64,000 nucleotides of DNA from Phallusia mammillata (Eukaryota; Chordata; Ascidiacea; Phlebobranchia; Ascidiidae): positions 59,095-123,094 of the forward strand of contig QLIY01000452.1 in the NCBI GenBank assembly GCA_003260075.1, in the 5' to 3' direction. Below are positions 47,964 through 61,111 of this stretch, in pieces. The notes beneath the pieces are model-generated. The model made no database searches, was not told the DNA's origin, and saw nothing but the letters and a program-made list of their open reading frames with translations. Made by a program: the position numbers and the translations under genes. Position 1 is the stretch's first letter. Every line of letters starts with the position of its first letter.

Positions 47964-49418
47964 GAGTCCATGGAGAAAACCGAAGCCAAGTGTTTATAAA
48001 CAACCGGTGCTGTGCAAAGCAACGCGCCCGCGCCCCTGTTTAGGTTGAGAAAACAAAGCTGACGCTTGACGGAAACTTTTGCTACGCGGTGGAGAAGGCT
48101 GTATTTGTTCATGCCACCGCAAATTCCAGAGTCTTTTCTCTGCAACTGTTTGCCACCCGCACCGTTTAAGCATACCACCCTTAATGAACTGCAAGTGAAG
48201 GTAAATGATGCTGTTTCAACCAGGCCTGATGTAGCGTGTAATCGGATCTGACTTCACAGTGCTGCATGCAAAGGTTGGTTTTGTTTGCTCCGAGTCAGAT
48301 TGTTTGCTTTGGGTTTTGCTTTAACTCAAAAAAGGAAACAGAAACTGGGGCATTTCATGCTAAAAATGATATAAAATAACTTTTACTCCTAACGTCATAA
48401 ACGAATGGAGGCTTTGGTTTCGCTTAGGACCGGAAACTATTCGCTTATCCGACCGCACTTGAATATAATGGTAAATATTTTAGGGGCGAAAGGGGACACA
48501 TCGGTGTGCTTTTATCCCGGTTTTTACTTCTGAAACGAATTCGAGGCCTGCGCCGCGGCTTGATAGAAGGCGCCAGGGCGTTTTTCGTGCGACGTCCCCG
48601 GCGCTGGGATAAGAAAAGTAACGTGCCTCACTGGTGTAAGATCCAAGTCACATCATTGTTGACTGTGCGGCTTAAGAATTCGGCTCTCGAGATTTAGTTC
48701 CAGGTTTTGGGAATTTAGTGTTTCCGCTGCCTCCACGGGAAAGCGCTGAGGCGAAATAATTACGGCGCATTTGCTCGACATCTGGGCTCTGCATATTTTC
48801 AGATCAACGCAAGTCGCAATTTGTGCGCAGGCAACACGACGAAATGATCAGTTCAGAGTTGGGCTGTTGTGTTGTTCGGACACGCGAGATTTTGAATTCA
48901 CCCTTGTCGTGCAGGCGTGTGTTAAAGCCTTTGCGTTGACCAGAAAGATAAAGCATCAACGCAAATTAATGTGATATGTTTATTCCCGCGGCGTAGATTA
49001 TTACCGAAGTGTATTAAATCAGCATTAATAATTTTTTAGAAGAAATCTTGCTGGGCAAAAAATTGCAGTGTTTTGTGCTCAGAGCTTTAACTAATGTGCT
49101 TTTTTATGCTTTAACTAATTTCGAATCTTTACCGGTGTCGTTTCACTTTATAGCTTTAAGATAGAAATAGTGACAAATGTTATGGATTCTGTTGTCTTAA
49201 ATTGTAAACGGTAGTCTATGTGAAATAGGTGTACTGTTGCTAAGTTATTGTCCAGGGACGTAGGCAAGAACATCAGGATAGTTTGTAAAGCTAGTAAAAG
49301 AAAAATACATTTCTACATCGCGGTTTGTCTGTCAAATTGCCTGACCGGTTATACAATACGCTGTTCTAACGGAGCAGTCTTTACTTTTTCTTACAGCGTT
49401 TGTATTAATTTCTCCACC
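44594..49418. other. Intergenic region upstream of the Rag GTPase and SFRP genes
   Basis: The Rag GTPase 5' untranslated exon lies at about 44,594-44,690. About 45,115-45,214 recurs at 45,225-45,320 across a 10-C run (45,215-45,224). The stretch 46,840-48,900 is richer in CpG than its surroundings and could hold promoter or enhancer sequence of the SFRP gene. Several short frames here have no recognisable domain. A 59-C gap run occupies 47,903-47,961. An acceptor-like TTTTTCTTACAG at about 49,385-49,396 suggests a 5' untranslated intron for SFRP. Confidence 0.5.
47903..47961. other. 59-base C run (probable unresolved gap)
   Basis: A pure C run, interpreted as gap filler. Poly-Gly and poly-Pro frames across it (both strands) are rejected. 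Confidence 0.75.
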
Positions 49419-52400
49419 ATGCATAATGATATAGCCCGGTTTGTTTTGTGTATTTTGTTTGCTGTTTCGAAATCGTGCGACGGAAAGAAACCAGTGAAAC
49501 CCGACACTGACACCGTGAATCGCCAGCCTCCCGCCATCAAATCGATCGCCACAAACCCGTCGTTTTTGCTTCCTGACCTCGATGTCCACCAGACCCAGTG
49601 CATGTTGATTCCCGTCGATTTTGATCTCTGCTATGGCATGGAATACAACAGGTTAGAATTTATTTGCTTTGTTTTTAAGGATTTTTTATTTTAACGGAAA
49701 ATCAATACAAAATAATTGAAAGAAATTACATTTCCTGCTTCAATTCAGAAAGAAATCGGAAAGGGTGTTGCATTACTTGAAATTTGAATATTTTCGTTTG
49801 CGTCTTAGAACAATTAGGCTTGAAATAAATAGCCGTCCCAATGTTTAATAAAATAAAACATTATCTGTCAAAATAATGTCAACACCTTTTTTGTGTATGA
49901 TACTATTATTATTATTATTATTAATGCACTTTTCACTACACTTTTGTGTGGGTGATAAAAAACATAACAGCCAGGGAGATTATATTTAATGCGTAGGCTA
50001 CATTCCTTGAATAAGGATAAAGACTGAAGAAACCTCTTATGGATTTCAACTTATTAACGAGACTATATGTATTTTTTGCGGTTTTGTGTTTGATAGAGCC
50101 TTCTTTTGAAGTCCGTGTCCAATGTTCTCAACTTTAACGTGCTCTTTGGTAAAGTTCCACAAAATATTTAATTTGATAAAAAGTACATGTTATTGCTTCA
50201 AATTTACAGAGGGTGTGCGTATGTATATACCTAGCCCCTCCTACTATAACACGTGTGTTCAAAAGTCGCGGCCAATTTGGGAGACCGCGCAGACCACACG
50301 AACAAGTAACCTCATTTGTACATTAGTCACTGACGCAATTAGCGCTTCGATATCGGTGAGCCGGACACTTAACACGACCTACACCGGGTCTTATACAAGG
50401 CAGATTCCAACAGGCATAGCAGATCGGCCCAAGTTAAGCATAATGCGTCCAAAAGTCCTCGGGGATTTGATTCCCTGTAGCCAGCAGGTCGACAACATCA
50501 AACCACGTTCCGCCGATGGAAAATAAGGTCCTTGGCAGAGAGGCCACATGAGTTGAAACCTACACAGGACACATACAGTTCTTTTCGAGTTATGTTAAGG
50601 TTTCCCTCACCAGACCGCCTTGATCCGTTTGTCGGAAACTGGAACTCTGCACTGTTATTGTGCCTAAATCTACAGCGCGCGTTCCAAACCTTTGTTGAAA
50701 ACTTGACGCATGGGGCCTAGCGGCATTCGTAGCTGCTTGTATGATGTTGTATACGTCAGGCTGTGTTTTCATTTGTTGAATAGACTTGTTGAACAGTTTA
50801 TTGCCGAGGAAAATGTTTCATAAAAGTCTTGACCCCGAGAAAAGTTGAAACTTCCAAAACGCTCTCTGAATATTCCTAATTTTGTTTTGACAAAAACAAC
50901 AGCAGAATTTTAGGTCCCTAAAAGCACCAATAAGTTTTAATACACTCTTGTTTAAAAATAGTATGTTTTGCATATTGTTTAATCAGATTTGGGCAATTAA
51001 ATGTGTCCAATGTAAAAAAATAGATTTTCCCAATGTATCGTGCGGGATTAGGCTACAAACTTTCGATTTCTAAAAGTAAACTTTCCAGTTTCCGGTTCAA
51101 GTCGGTTCCATTTTAGATCGCAAGCCGTAATTCAAATTAATCCTGCTATGATCTTTAGTACTGGCGGTTTTCACTAACCGAGCAAGATACTTAAGAGGCA
51201 TCAGGATCCGTGATTCCCTTGTCAAACAGCCACTAATTTCTTTGATTGTACCTCCCAAATTATGTCAAGTCAGAAAAAGTTCTATGAAGCATTTTTGACC
51301 GCTACGCGAAAACTGATTGTTTTCTGACGTTTTAACTTCACAACAAACCAAATACCTATAAAAAGTATGCAATATATGTTTAAAAATGCCTTTGGTAGTG
51401 GTACCAAAGATATCATAACGTTTTTGAAACTTCAATTTTGATGCAATCGTCTCGAAAATCATCAAACTGGGCGTCAAATATTTAGCGGTCCAAATCGCAT
51501 CTCATTAAACCGAATAAAATTGGCTATTAATTCAAATTGTGATCAAAAACATTTTACTAGTGTTTGCACCACAACAAAAACCGTGATGATAAGCTTGCGT
51601 TAGCTCTATCTACCAGTAGAAAAGCCACACCGGCCTGTCAAGTCTTCGTTTGACTCCCCCGTGTGGTTGAAAGGCCGCCGAGCCGCGCAGTTTTCTTGTT
51701 CCTGCCAAGAATATCACGTTTGTCGTTATTGATCAAAGCGAGTTTAGAGTGTGCGGTTACGCGCTCTTTAATACACCGCCGTGTTTTGAGATTAGCTCCG
51801 ATGTGAAGGAGGAGGGGGTATTTGCTGCTACTTGTGGTCTCTGGTCTTCTATTTGTGTATTTTGTCTCTTCCACGAGCGATTTTCTAAAGTTTGTTGTTT
51901 CAAATTGTTCTGAAGGATCAACATTTGCGGCTTATAAGCTTAGGAATTTCCAGTATTTACCGGTTTCATATTTGGTGGTATGAACCGGAGTTTACTGATG
52001 TTGCATCACAGTTTTAAACCGATTGCTGTCAACTTGTTTTATGCCATGAATCACCATTTTACAAAAACCTATGTCAAGGACCGGTTGTAAGATAAAAAAG
52101 CACACACAACAAGCATTTTGATTTCATATCCATTTTTCAAAACTGAATTTTAAAAAGTGATGTAAATAGTCGATAAAAAAACAAATACCAATAACTAATG
52201 TGCTATTAAGTTACCAGTTTTTTTACTGAATGTAGTGGACCAACCAAAAAGTCATCATGGACTACTAGCAGAGAACCAGTACTTTAAACCAGTGTTCGGC
52301 AACCGCCGGTCCGCGACGAGTTCGTTACCGGGCCGTACAATTTTTCAGGTTAAATGCTCCAAAACATTTCGCCCATGTATCTCAGGGATGTTTCTGTGTT

Positions 52401-55400
52401 TTCATTGCTAAATATTAGTTTTTTGAAAGCATATCCGCGATAAAATTTTAGTTTCAAAAATGGTCCGCAGTAGAAAAAAGGTTGCCAACTCCTGGTTTAA
52501 TTAAACCATTGCTTCTCATTATTTTACGTCCCAAATTTTATTGCCCCTGTACGCCATAATGAAATGTAAAGGGATAAAAACCCTATGAAAGTGAAAAATT
52601 TTGCAATTTGTTTTGCGCTAACTCAACAAAAGTTTTACGGACTCATTTGATCCCATTATTTTGTGATGAAGAAACACTGGTTTAAACAGAAATCATAAGT
52701 CTTTTAACGTTGGGCCTATGAACTCTCAAGGGGTCAGCAAACGTGCTTTAAAGGGTCCGTTCCCATATGATGTCGGTGCTAAAAACATCTGCACAAATTT
52801 TCTTCAGGGTCCTTGGCTTGAATATGCTGTAAATTATAAAATGTTTCAAAAAAATGTTGCAAATTATAAAATGTTTCAAAAAAAACTGATGGCATAGCAT
52901 AGGGGTTCGTAAAGGTTAAAAAGCACAGCAATTTATTTTTAACGTTGCTACGCAGTTTGATAAAATCATAGTGCTGTGTAAGTAGGAAAACCGCCGACAT
53001 CTCTGAACGTCCCAAACACCGCTAACTGACAAAACGTGGTTTCAAATCTTCCTGTTTGCTGGTTTTTTATAATGCCAAATGATGTTGAAGCCATAAGTGA
53101 TAAGTGACAAAAATTTGCTTTTAAGCTACATAGGCTACAATTGTCGCTTTCGGTGCCATTGCTAAATTGCACGCATTTTTGATGCCTTTAAATAGGCACG
53201 GGGGAGCGCTTTCGTAAAGGTCAAACAATGTGTAATTTTCACATTCACTTGTGCTGACTATATGCAATTCGCTGTGGCAATTTAAGCGGTCGACAACACT
53301 TCGGATACGAACACAATCATCCTATTGTCATCCGCACCTGCCAATTATATAACGAAACATTCTGCAAAGAGAAGCAAAACAATCGCGTTGTTTTAGTCTC
53401 CGCAATTGCAGAACACAACATGTTTTTCGCAAAAAAATCAAGCAGTCGTAAAGGAAAACAAGTTATTTCATCCTATTGTTTTTGCTATTGGTGTTTCCTG
53501 TGACATTTAAAGAAATCACCCTTTTTAATTTTTTGCAAGTGGCGTGCAGGCGTAATAAGTTTAAATTTCTAAAATTCAATGGTAAGAAATTTATTTAAAT
53601 GTACAATGTCTCGTAGCAGGGTCACGTATTATTTGTGTATGCAGCTGCGTGGCTTGATACGGCCCAATGACAAGCCTGATGTCAGCGCAAGGAGATCCGC
53701 CATTCCGAGCTTAAACAAAACATCCTGTGTTTCGGTCCCTTTTCGGTTTTTGTTTCGCATACATAACCTATCTAGCGTCTATCAACGGTCGTGAAATTGC
53801 CGCACAGGCCCCACGAACCAACGTCAGCACCCTTATTACGACTTAAGGGCTTCGCTGGCTTGCGCATGTGACAAGCTCGGCGGTCGACTGATCTAAACGA
53901 CTTGTCTTTCACTCGTAGGATGCGTTTTCCCAATCTCCTCGGCCACGAAACCATGCAGGAGGTGCTGCAGCAGGCGAGCGACTGGCCCCCTCTAGTGGCG
54001 GCGAGGTGCCACCCCGAAACGAGAAAGTTTCTTTGCACCCTTTTCGCGCCTGTGTGCATGAAAGGTATGTTCGTTTTTTTCTAATCATGTAAATAAAACT
54101 CGTGTTGGTCAAAGTTCGTAGCAAAATCATTGTCTGTCACAAACATTATTGTAAACATGTGAATACATTTTTATTTTTTATCCCAGGTAATCCAGCAAAT
54201 TTTTCGCTGTATAATAACTTTATTTGGGATCATTTACGTATCCCAATTTTTAAAAACTAAAACGATTCTTCTCAAAATTTTCAAAGGAAATTTAATAGCG
54301 TGCAGCAGATGCTACCTGTCCAATCACGTCATGCGACTAGGTGTCAAATTTCTGTTGATATTTCTCTTGTGATTAACACAATTGCCACACAGCGGAAACT
54401 TTGACTTTCTCTGAATCACCGTCTCGTCGCGCTAAATCAACCGTGCCATGACATCATTTTTGCGGACGGCTTCACTTTTTTAACACACGAATCTCATTTT
54501 TGGCATAATTTGACAAAATAATTATGTTTCTTGCGATGATAAATAAAAACCTACCGACTAATTTGGTAAATGTTTCTTCCAAACCTCAGAAATTGACATT
54601 TAAAATGACAGTGTTTAAATGTCCTGACCTTTTTAGCGACCCAATCTTCAACGATAAATTTTAATTAAAAATATTCATTGCGGTAGAACTAAATGTTAAA
54701 AAATTTGCTTTGGTTTAAAAAGCAATAAAAATGCATTGCCTGAAGCCAAGTTGAATAGCTGCCTATATCCGAATAGGCTACATCAGTTGTAAATTATATC
54801 TTGGACTTTTCCGAAAAATTTGAAAATTATACAATCAGGTCCCAAAACCATAAAAAGTAAAAGAAAAATATGCTTTTCAAACAATCATTCAAAAGGTATT
54901 TTTCACAATACAAAGTTGTTTTGCCTAAATATGTTGGATGTTGCACCTTGCAAAGTCTAAGAAGTGAAACAAAACTAACTTAAAATTGTAGAGATCTTCT
55001 GCACGATATTTTGTGTGTCAGAGGGTTTTCTAATGTCACAAGGTTATACGAATTACAAATCATACATATATACTCAGTTCTATTGGGCGTTACTTTGTAC
55101 AAAAATATTTTCCATGAAGATAGGCTGTTTTAAGTGTATCATTGGTTTAATATGTTGTCACTATGGACTGCAGAAAGCTCCCCTAGCCCATCCAGCCTAA
55201 AATGTAAACCAAAACGGGCGAGTTGTCCTGAAAATTCGTACCACCAAATTTACACTTACAAAACTGCAAATCACTTTTCTTAACGTTCAGATTATCAGAA
55301 AGCGATACCTCCCTGTCGATCTTTATGTACTGCTGTAAGAGACAGTTGCAATGAAAAGATGCGAAACTTCGGCTATAGCTGGCCTCCAATGCTCAACTGC

Positions 55401-55443
55401 AGCAGTTTTCCAGTCAACGACGGCTCAAAATTATGCATCCCTG

Positions 55444-55480
<37 letters not shown>

Positions 55481-55717
55481 ACCACCGCCACAAGGTCAGT
55501 TCAGCACGTATTGTGTCTAACAATGGCTTTTGTGCCAGAAAAATAGTATTTGTTCTCTAGAACAGTGGTCTTCAACCTGTGGGTCGCGACCCCAAGTGAG
55601 GTCGCCTTAACTTTTTCTGGGGTCGCTATAAATTCAATCTATCGGCTTTTAAGTTCGCCCCCCCCCCAAATGTAAACCAAAACGGGCGAGTTGTCCTGAA
55701 AATTCGTACCACCAATT

Positions 55718-55782
<65 letters not shown>

Positions 55783-55905
55783 ATCTTAGTACCTCGTGTC
55801 ACAATCTAATCATTGTGATGCAATAGTCTGTATAAAAAAAACGTTATCCAACCCATTGTTACGCGATTAAGGCCCATGAATGGCATATTGTATCCAAAAT
55901 AACAC

Positions 55906-55957
<52 letters not shown>

Positions 55958-58681
55958 ACCAGTTTTTGGCCTAATCAGTTAATTTATGTATTTTTCCCTT
56001 TTCCCGCTGTGTTATTTTGGACACAATATGCCATTCATGGGCCTTAATCACGTAACAATGGGTTGGATAACGTTTTTTTATGCAGACTATTGCATCACAA
56101 TGATTAGATTGTGACACGAGGTACTAAGATGTACTGCAAAACTTGAGCAAAGGTTGCGAACTGGGACAAAACCGTGTCATTTTTTGGTAACGAACTTAAA
56201 AGCCGATAGATTGAATTTATAGCGACCCCAGAAAAAGTTAAGGCGACCCCACTTGGGGTCGCGACCCACAGGTTGAAGACCACTGCTCTAGAAGTTGCAC
56301 TGTGATGCATTTAGTTGCATTGACTCAGATTAGCATAAGCTGTAGTTCTTAAACGACACCATCTGACTTACAAATAAGTACAAACTACAGACTTGCTTGG
56401 AATGCCAATAATAATACTGTTAAAATTTTTGCTGAAACCAGGATTTCGTATTGTTTTTTTTACTTGTAGGCCCAAAAACTAGTAGTTATAAAGTAGTTAT
56501 ATAATTTCATGTGGTTTGAAGCAACACACCACACCTTAACATGACAACACTCCATAAATGACACGTGACCTTCAAAAAGTCGCGCGAAAACCGAACCCTG
56601 CCGCACTGCGGAAACGTTGCATGCGAGCTGGTGATTAATTGCTCACGAGCTTGGCTTCCTTGGCACGCCAACACCGGCACAGGGTCAACTCTTGTCGCGT
56701 GCGATCATTCAGACCCACTACCCTGTAGCAAGAATATTAAAACCCACAGATTTGTGGTATTATTCGCATGTGAGGCTCTCAAGGACGTGTGTGGGGTGTG
56801 TCACATCAAAACAAACGAAAGTGAGTGACGTTAACTTTCGGAACTCACCGCCCTGCCAGTCCAGGCCCAAAGTCACGATTCCAATGGGTGGCATATTTCC
56901 AAATGGTGATCCGTTTTAAGGTTCAGTAAAGCTTAACAATAATCTCGGAACACGTTACGTTTGGAAATACGCTACTGGTACCCACCCTTTCGAGTCACAG
57001 GCATTTCCGTAACGATTGCCTGATTCCATTGGTATTCCATAAATGGCAGTTTTACTCGCTGACGGAAACCGATTAGTAGCCTACACTATCCTGTCTACCG
57101 ACTTTTAGGCAACTCATATCAACAGGCGAATGCCCGATTTTTATGACTTAGTAGGGTAACCTATCTGAGCACAAATCTATAATAAAGATACTTTTTTCAG
57201 AGTCACCAGTATGTGATCCCTGTCAACAAAGAAGAGTTAAGGAGGCTTTACGAAGGAAGATTTGTAGTTTTGACTTTAGTAAGTAAACCGCAGTGCCCTT
57301 CTTGCTCTTACGTGCCGGCTTTGATGAAATGAACCGTATCCCAACTTTAGGCAAATCGTACCTCACAATGCGTCATTAAAACGAAAGGATTAGCTACAAA
57401 AATGACTTTTACTTTTGTGTTAACTCTTGTTGCTGTTCTAGGCGCGTTGGGCGTATAAACTACATCAAGAGAATATGAGAACTTTACGGTTTCAGAATTT
57501 TGTATTTTTATTTGATTTAAAGCCAATGTTTAATTTTTGTGCGTTAATGCATTTTAAGTTTGCATGTGATGTGTTTTCATTCATAAAAACATAGATGTAA
57601 TTTTTGGACTGGTATAACACGAAAGCGGCACTTATTGAGAACCAGCACTCCCACTATTCATTGGCAGCACGTGCACTTTCGCTGACATCGTTGGTGGCGT
57701 TTTCCTCCTCTTTCCCAACACGAACCGTAACATTTGGGGCGGCACGCGCGCTGCTTTAAACCAAGTGCTTTGAAAGTCTTCGCTTTAAAATTACAGTGAT
57801 TTGGGAGTATAGCATACCACTTCGCGGAGTTTTGCATTGAAAGAACCTCTTCTTCTTATGTGAGTTAAGGCGGCGACACTTTTGCTATTGCCGTGACAAA
57901 TGTTTTCATTGGCCGGTAACTTTAGGAGATGACGCACCGCGCATTTGTGTCACCAAGAGGCGTAACTGTGTTGACCTGGCTCGCACGATATTTGTTCGAC
58001 CAATTTTAATTAATTTTTGTGCCACTTTTAAAACGGAAGACCACATCCTTTTTATTTTGCTCATGATATTTATCCATTTATAGGGAAAAAATGTTTTGCG
58101 TGTCATTTTGGGCAAGAAACAATCACTTAAAAACTATATTCAAACTAATCAAGTCTAACTTTCAACAGGCTGGTGCAATAATTTAACATTTAATCATTAT
58201 CATCAAATAGAAACAAAAAAGGAAATTATCTTTTTTTAAGTTACTTTGCCATTTTTGTTTACGTTTGCTTTTTAGCTATTATAAAAATGAAGTTCAATAA
58301 TCTAACTTCTTTTTCGAAGTATATTTTGAGTAGTTTTATCAAATTCGAATGTTCCCTGTTTCATTTTATGTTGCTTATTGTGCAGTTGTCAAAATCCGAG
58401 TAAAACGCGTTACACACGCACGGGGAAAAACGAAAATTGTTGCGAGAAGAAAAACGACCTACAAGTGGCCCAAATCGACAAAAAAGCCAAAGAAATTCGC
58501 TATTTGGATGAAAGACGGATTTCTCTGCTCCTGTCCCGTGTTAGACAACAACAAAGCTTCGTACCTTGTAGCGGGTAGAGAAAGTGGCAAAAACGTCGAG
58601 CTTCTTCACATCACGCAATGGAGCAAGAAATTGAAAAAGAGGATAAGAAACAGATTGAAGAGATGCAGGAGCAAGACGTGA
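49419..58681 (+). CDS. SFRP: Secreted Frizzled-related protein (SFRP1/2/5-like)
   Basis: Exons seen: 49419-49651, 53919-54064, 56580-56820 (start uncertain), 57201-57278, 58386-58681. The ATG (context CACCATG) opens a signal peptide (ARFVLCILFAVSKSCDG). The Frizzled cysteine-rich domain begins QCMLIPVDFDLCYGMEYN and continues across a phase-matched junction with MRFPNLLGHETMQEVL, CHPETRKFLCTLFAPVC, closest to vertebrate SFRP1/2/5. The third exon supplies the remaining domain cysteines (LPHCGNVACELVINC, LVACDHSDPLPC). The fourth has VCDPCQQRRVKEAL. The last is the netrin-like domain (VKIRVKRVTHARGKTK to a Lys/Arg-rich end with LKRC). SFRPs are secreted Wnt-binding modulators. Exons 1-2, 3-4 and 4-5 join in phase, but 2-3 do not with the strong GTATGT donor. 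A small exon may be missing, perhaps in the gap-filled stretch 55.4-56.0 kb. Vertebrate SFRPs code the whole Cys-rich domain in one exon. Confidence 0.82.
52290..52493. mobile_element. Probable hAT-type MITE in SFRP intron 1
   Basis: The left end CAGTGTTCGGCAACC and the right end GGTTGCCAACTCCTG form an imperfect terminal inverted repeat. The interior has GGTCCGCGACGAG near the left end and TGGTCCGCAG near the right. A clean 8-bp duplication was not found (CTTTAAAC and GTTTAATT). Confidence 0.6.
55446..55480. other. 35-base C run (probable unresolved gap)
   Basis: A C run in SFRP intron 2. It lies in a stretch with three more runs (55,658-55,667; 55,719-55,782; 55,909-55,957), so sequence here is poorly resolved and an exon could be hidden. 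Confidence 0.7.
55563..56285. mobile_element. hAT-type foldback element with long inverted arms
   Basis: The ends are CAGTGGTCTTCAACCTGTGG and its reverse complement, flanked by the 8-mer CTCTAGAA (55,555-55,562 and 56,286-56,293). The inverted similarity is not limited to the tips: 55,563-55,657 matches 56,190-56,285 reversed, and 55,783-55,908 matches about 55,990-56,133 reversed. The element therefore folds into a long hairpin. Gap runs and a misplaced copy of 55,199-55,247 (at 55,668-55,718) interrupt the left arm. Confidence 0.75.
55719..55957. other. Two long C runs (64 and 49 bases) inside the foldback element
   Basis: C runs at 55,719-55,782 and 55,909-55,957 replace undetermined sequence. 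A hairpin this long is hard to assemble from short reads, which would explain the gaps. Confidence 0.7.
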
Positions 58682-60229
58682 TTCTGCGTGCCCAGCTTCT
58701 CTCCTGTTCCCAAACACCAAACCTACAATATATACGAGTGTGTAGTCTGCAGCGTTTTTATTATTTTTCATCGGGTTTTTGCCGTGTTTTGCTGAATATT
58801 TGTACGTTCCAATATTTATACAACTGTTTTTGTAGTGCATTGTTCGTCAAAGCACTCGTAATACGTAAAATATCCACTCTTTTTAAAACTACCTTAAAAT
58901 TAAAGGTTTTAATTTTGAACAAATATTGAAAAATGATTTATGACATACAATATTTAATTTATGTAAAGCATTATATTACTATGATACGGACTATGATTTT
59001 AGTTTCAGTGAAAACCTACATTCTGCGTTCAATTTTGTGTTTTTGTGGTGCCTTTTTTGATTTCTTTCCTTTTATCGCCCTCTCACTCTGCTTCAACTTC
59101 AACTTGTTTGTATAAATCGAGTTCGCGCTATTTTTCAGCCGTTGTGTTGTGAATATTACTGTTTGTGTTGCACACAAGTTTTAACAGTTTGCGGAAATGA
59201 AAAATGCATTGTAAGTTTAAAATATTTTATCATACACGTAGTTTTTGGCCTTGTAACGTTTGTGTGTTGTATGATTAGCAATTGAGCCTGTTTCGGTTGA
59301 AACCAACTGCAGCAGATATTTGGAAAATAAGTCCCGTTTGCTGCGATTTTTCGCGTTCAGCGAATTTTGAACTCAATAAATTATAAATTTATTGTGCTTG
59401 GTTTCCAATAGATTAGTATAGGAAACCTATTATATCTTTGCCAAAAACAGAACGTTCCTAGTAAGTTTACAACTACCTGAAGACAAGTCTTTTGAAGTCT
59501 ACAGGGTAGGTTCGTTTGTTTGTCTATGACCTAAAAAGTAAAAAAATATCATGGCGCTGTTCAAACTATATAATTCTATCACGTAATTTGACTTTTTTTT
59601 ACAGTAAATTTGATTTTTTTCAAATATCCCAGAGAAATCATAAAAAAATTTCGGAACGGGTACCGTATCTACATTTTGAAAACATTTAGTGTAGTATTCT
59701 GTAATTTTATAGACAGCATTATCTGGAAACATTTTACCTTTTTAAATCGAAGATTTTTTAAGGATTTAATGTGTGAATGATTTGTTTCTGGTGGTTTATT
59801 TTTCTTTCAAGCTTTTCTCAGTTAAACCATAGATAACTTACCAGGTTAAACACGTATTGAAAGTAAATCGACTAATAAATTTGTTACCTTTTTAAAATTT
59901 AATATTGATTACCTGGCGTATAACTATTCCAAAAGATAGAAATACTCTTATGTAAGAAATATTCATTAGTTTGTGGTCGACTCAAGCCCCCCTTTTGTAA
60001 AAAATATTCGTCGCGATTCGATTGTAACCATCACATGATATTGAAAGCGACTGCGCCTGAGACTACAATCATGTGATCCGTGACAGTTCCATTCTTCGTG
60101 AATTCTTACGAGTGCGTTGCAGTTTTGATCAGTATTGTTTCAGATTTCTTGAAAACAAGCAGTTGTGTGTTGTTCGATTGATTGTCAAACTTGTTTTAGT
60201 CCCGAATAAAACCACATTTAAAATTAACA
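58682..60229. other. Intergenic interval between SFRP and ATP6V0C
   Basis: AT-rich sequence holding the SFRP 3' untranslated region and, in the last ~150 bases, the probable 5' untranslated region of ATP6V0C. No exon, RNA gene or repeat with clear ends was seen. Confidence 0.55.
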
Positions 60230-61111
60230 ATGGCAACAGCGGCAGCCGGACCCCCGTACGCAGCTTTTTTCAGCTCAATGGGAGCAGCTTCAGCTATGAT
60301 TTTTAGTGGTAAGTGTGTTTTGTATAAAACTAATATTTGATTATTTGTTGCCAGTTATACTAAATGTTTTGACATGGGCAAATGAAGCCAATTTAGAAAA
60401 TAGATTATGACTATTTTGTGTATTTGCAGCTGAATATATACTAAAAGCACGATAGTTTTTGGTTAATCTTGTCATTTTCATTTTTGTTTCAATATTCCTT
60501 GTAAGAAATATAGTTTAACTGATAATTTACTAGAATTAAGGTTAAAAAATGCTTTATTAAAGCATTATTTGTTTTTATTTCAGCACTTGGTGCAGCTTAT
60601 GGGACAGCCAAATCAGGAACTGGTATTGCAGCGATGAGCGTTATGAGGCCAGAGTTGATCATGAAATCCGTTGTCCCAGTTGTCATGGCGGGTATTATCG
60701 CCATTTACGGTGTTGTGATTGCAGTGCTTATCTCACAAAAAATGACTGCAACCATGTCATTATTTACGTAAGTTTGATTTCTGTTTCAGTTGTTACACAG
60801 GCATTTTAATTTTTTCTTTGTTACAGTGCTTTCCTTCATCTGGGAGCAGGTTTGAGCGTTGGGTTGTCAGGTCTTGCTGCTGGTTTTGCTATTGGAATAG
60901 TGGGTGACGCAGGAGTTCGGGGTACAGCTCAACAACCAAAGCTGTTTGTCGGTATGAACCTTAACAAACTGTTTTTGCCCTTTAAAAGGCTTAAATAACT
61001 TACTCTATGTTATTTTGTTTTCTAGGTATGATCCTCATTCTTATTTTCGCTGAAGTCTTGGGTCTTTACGGTCTTATTACTGCGCTTGTGCTTATTGTGA
61101 AAGGTCCATGA
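60230..61111 (+). CDS. ATP6V0C: V-type proton ATPase 16 kDa proteolipid subunit c
   Basis: Four exons: 60230-60308, 60584-60767, 60827-60951, 61026-61111. They total 474 nt, 157 residues (human 155), in phase at all junctions. Four membrane helices are evident. Signature stretches include [53 protein letters not shown] and [15 protein letters not shown]. The proton-carrying carboxylate is Glu139 in IFAEVLG, the same number as in human. The protein forms the rotating c-ring of the Vo sector, which acidifies lysosomes, Golgi and secretory vesicles. The gene is compact with short introns. Conservation is so high that the assignment is essentially certain. Confidence 0.98.

Noticed and set aside
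47603-48178. 191-residue frame with a glycine tract
   Set aside because: It reads through the 59-C run, and nothing on either side resembles a known domain.
55351-55560. Proline-tract frame
   Set aside because: Product of the 35-C run; no splice or domain support.
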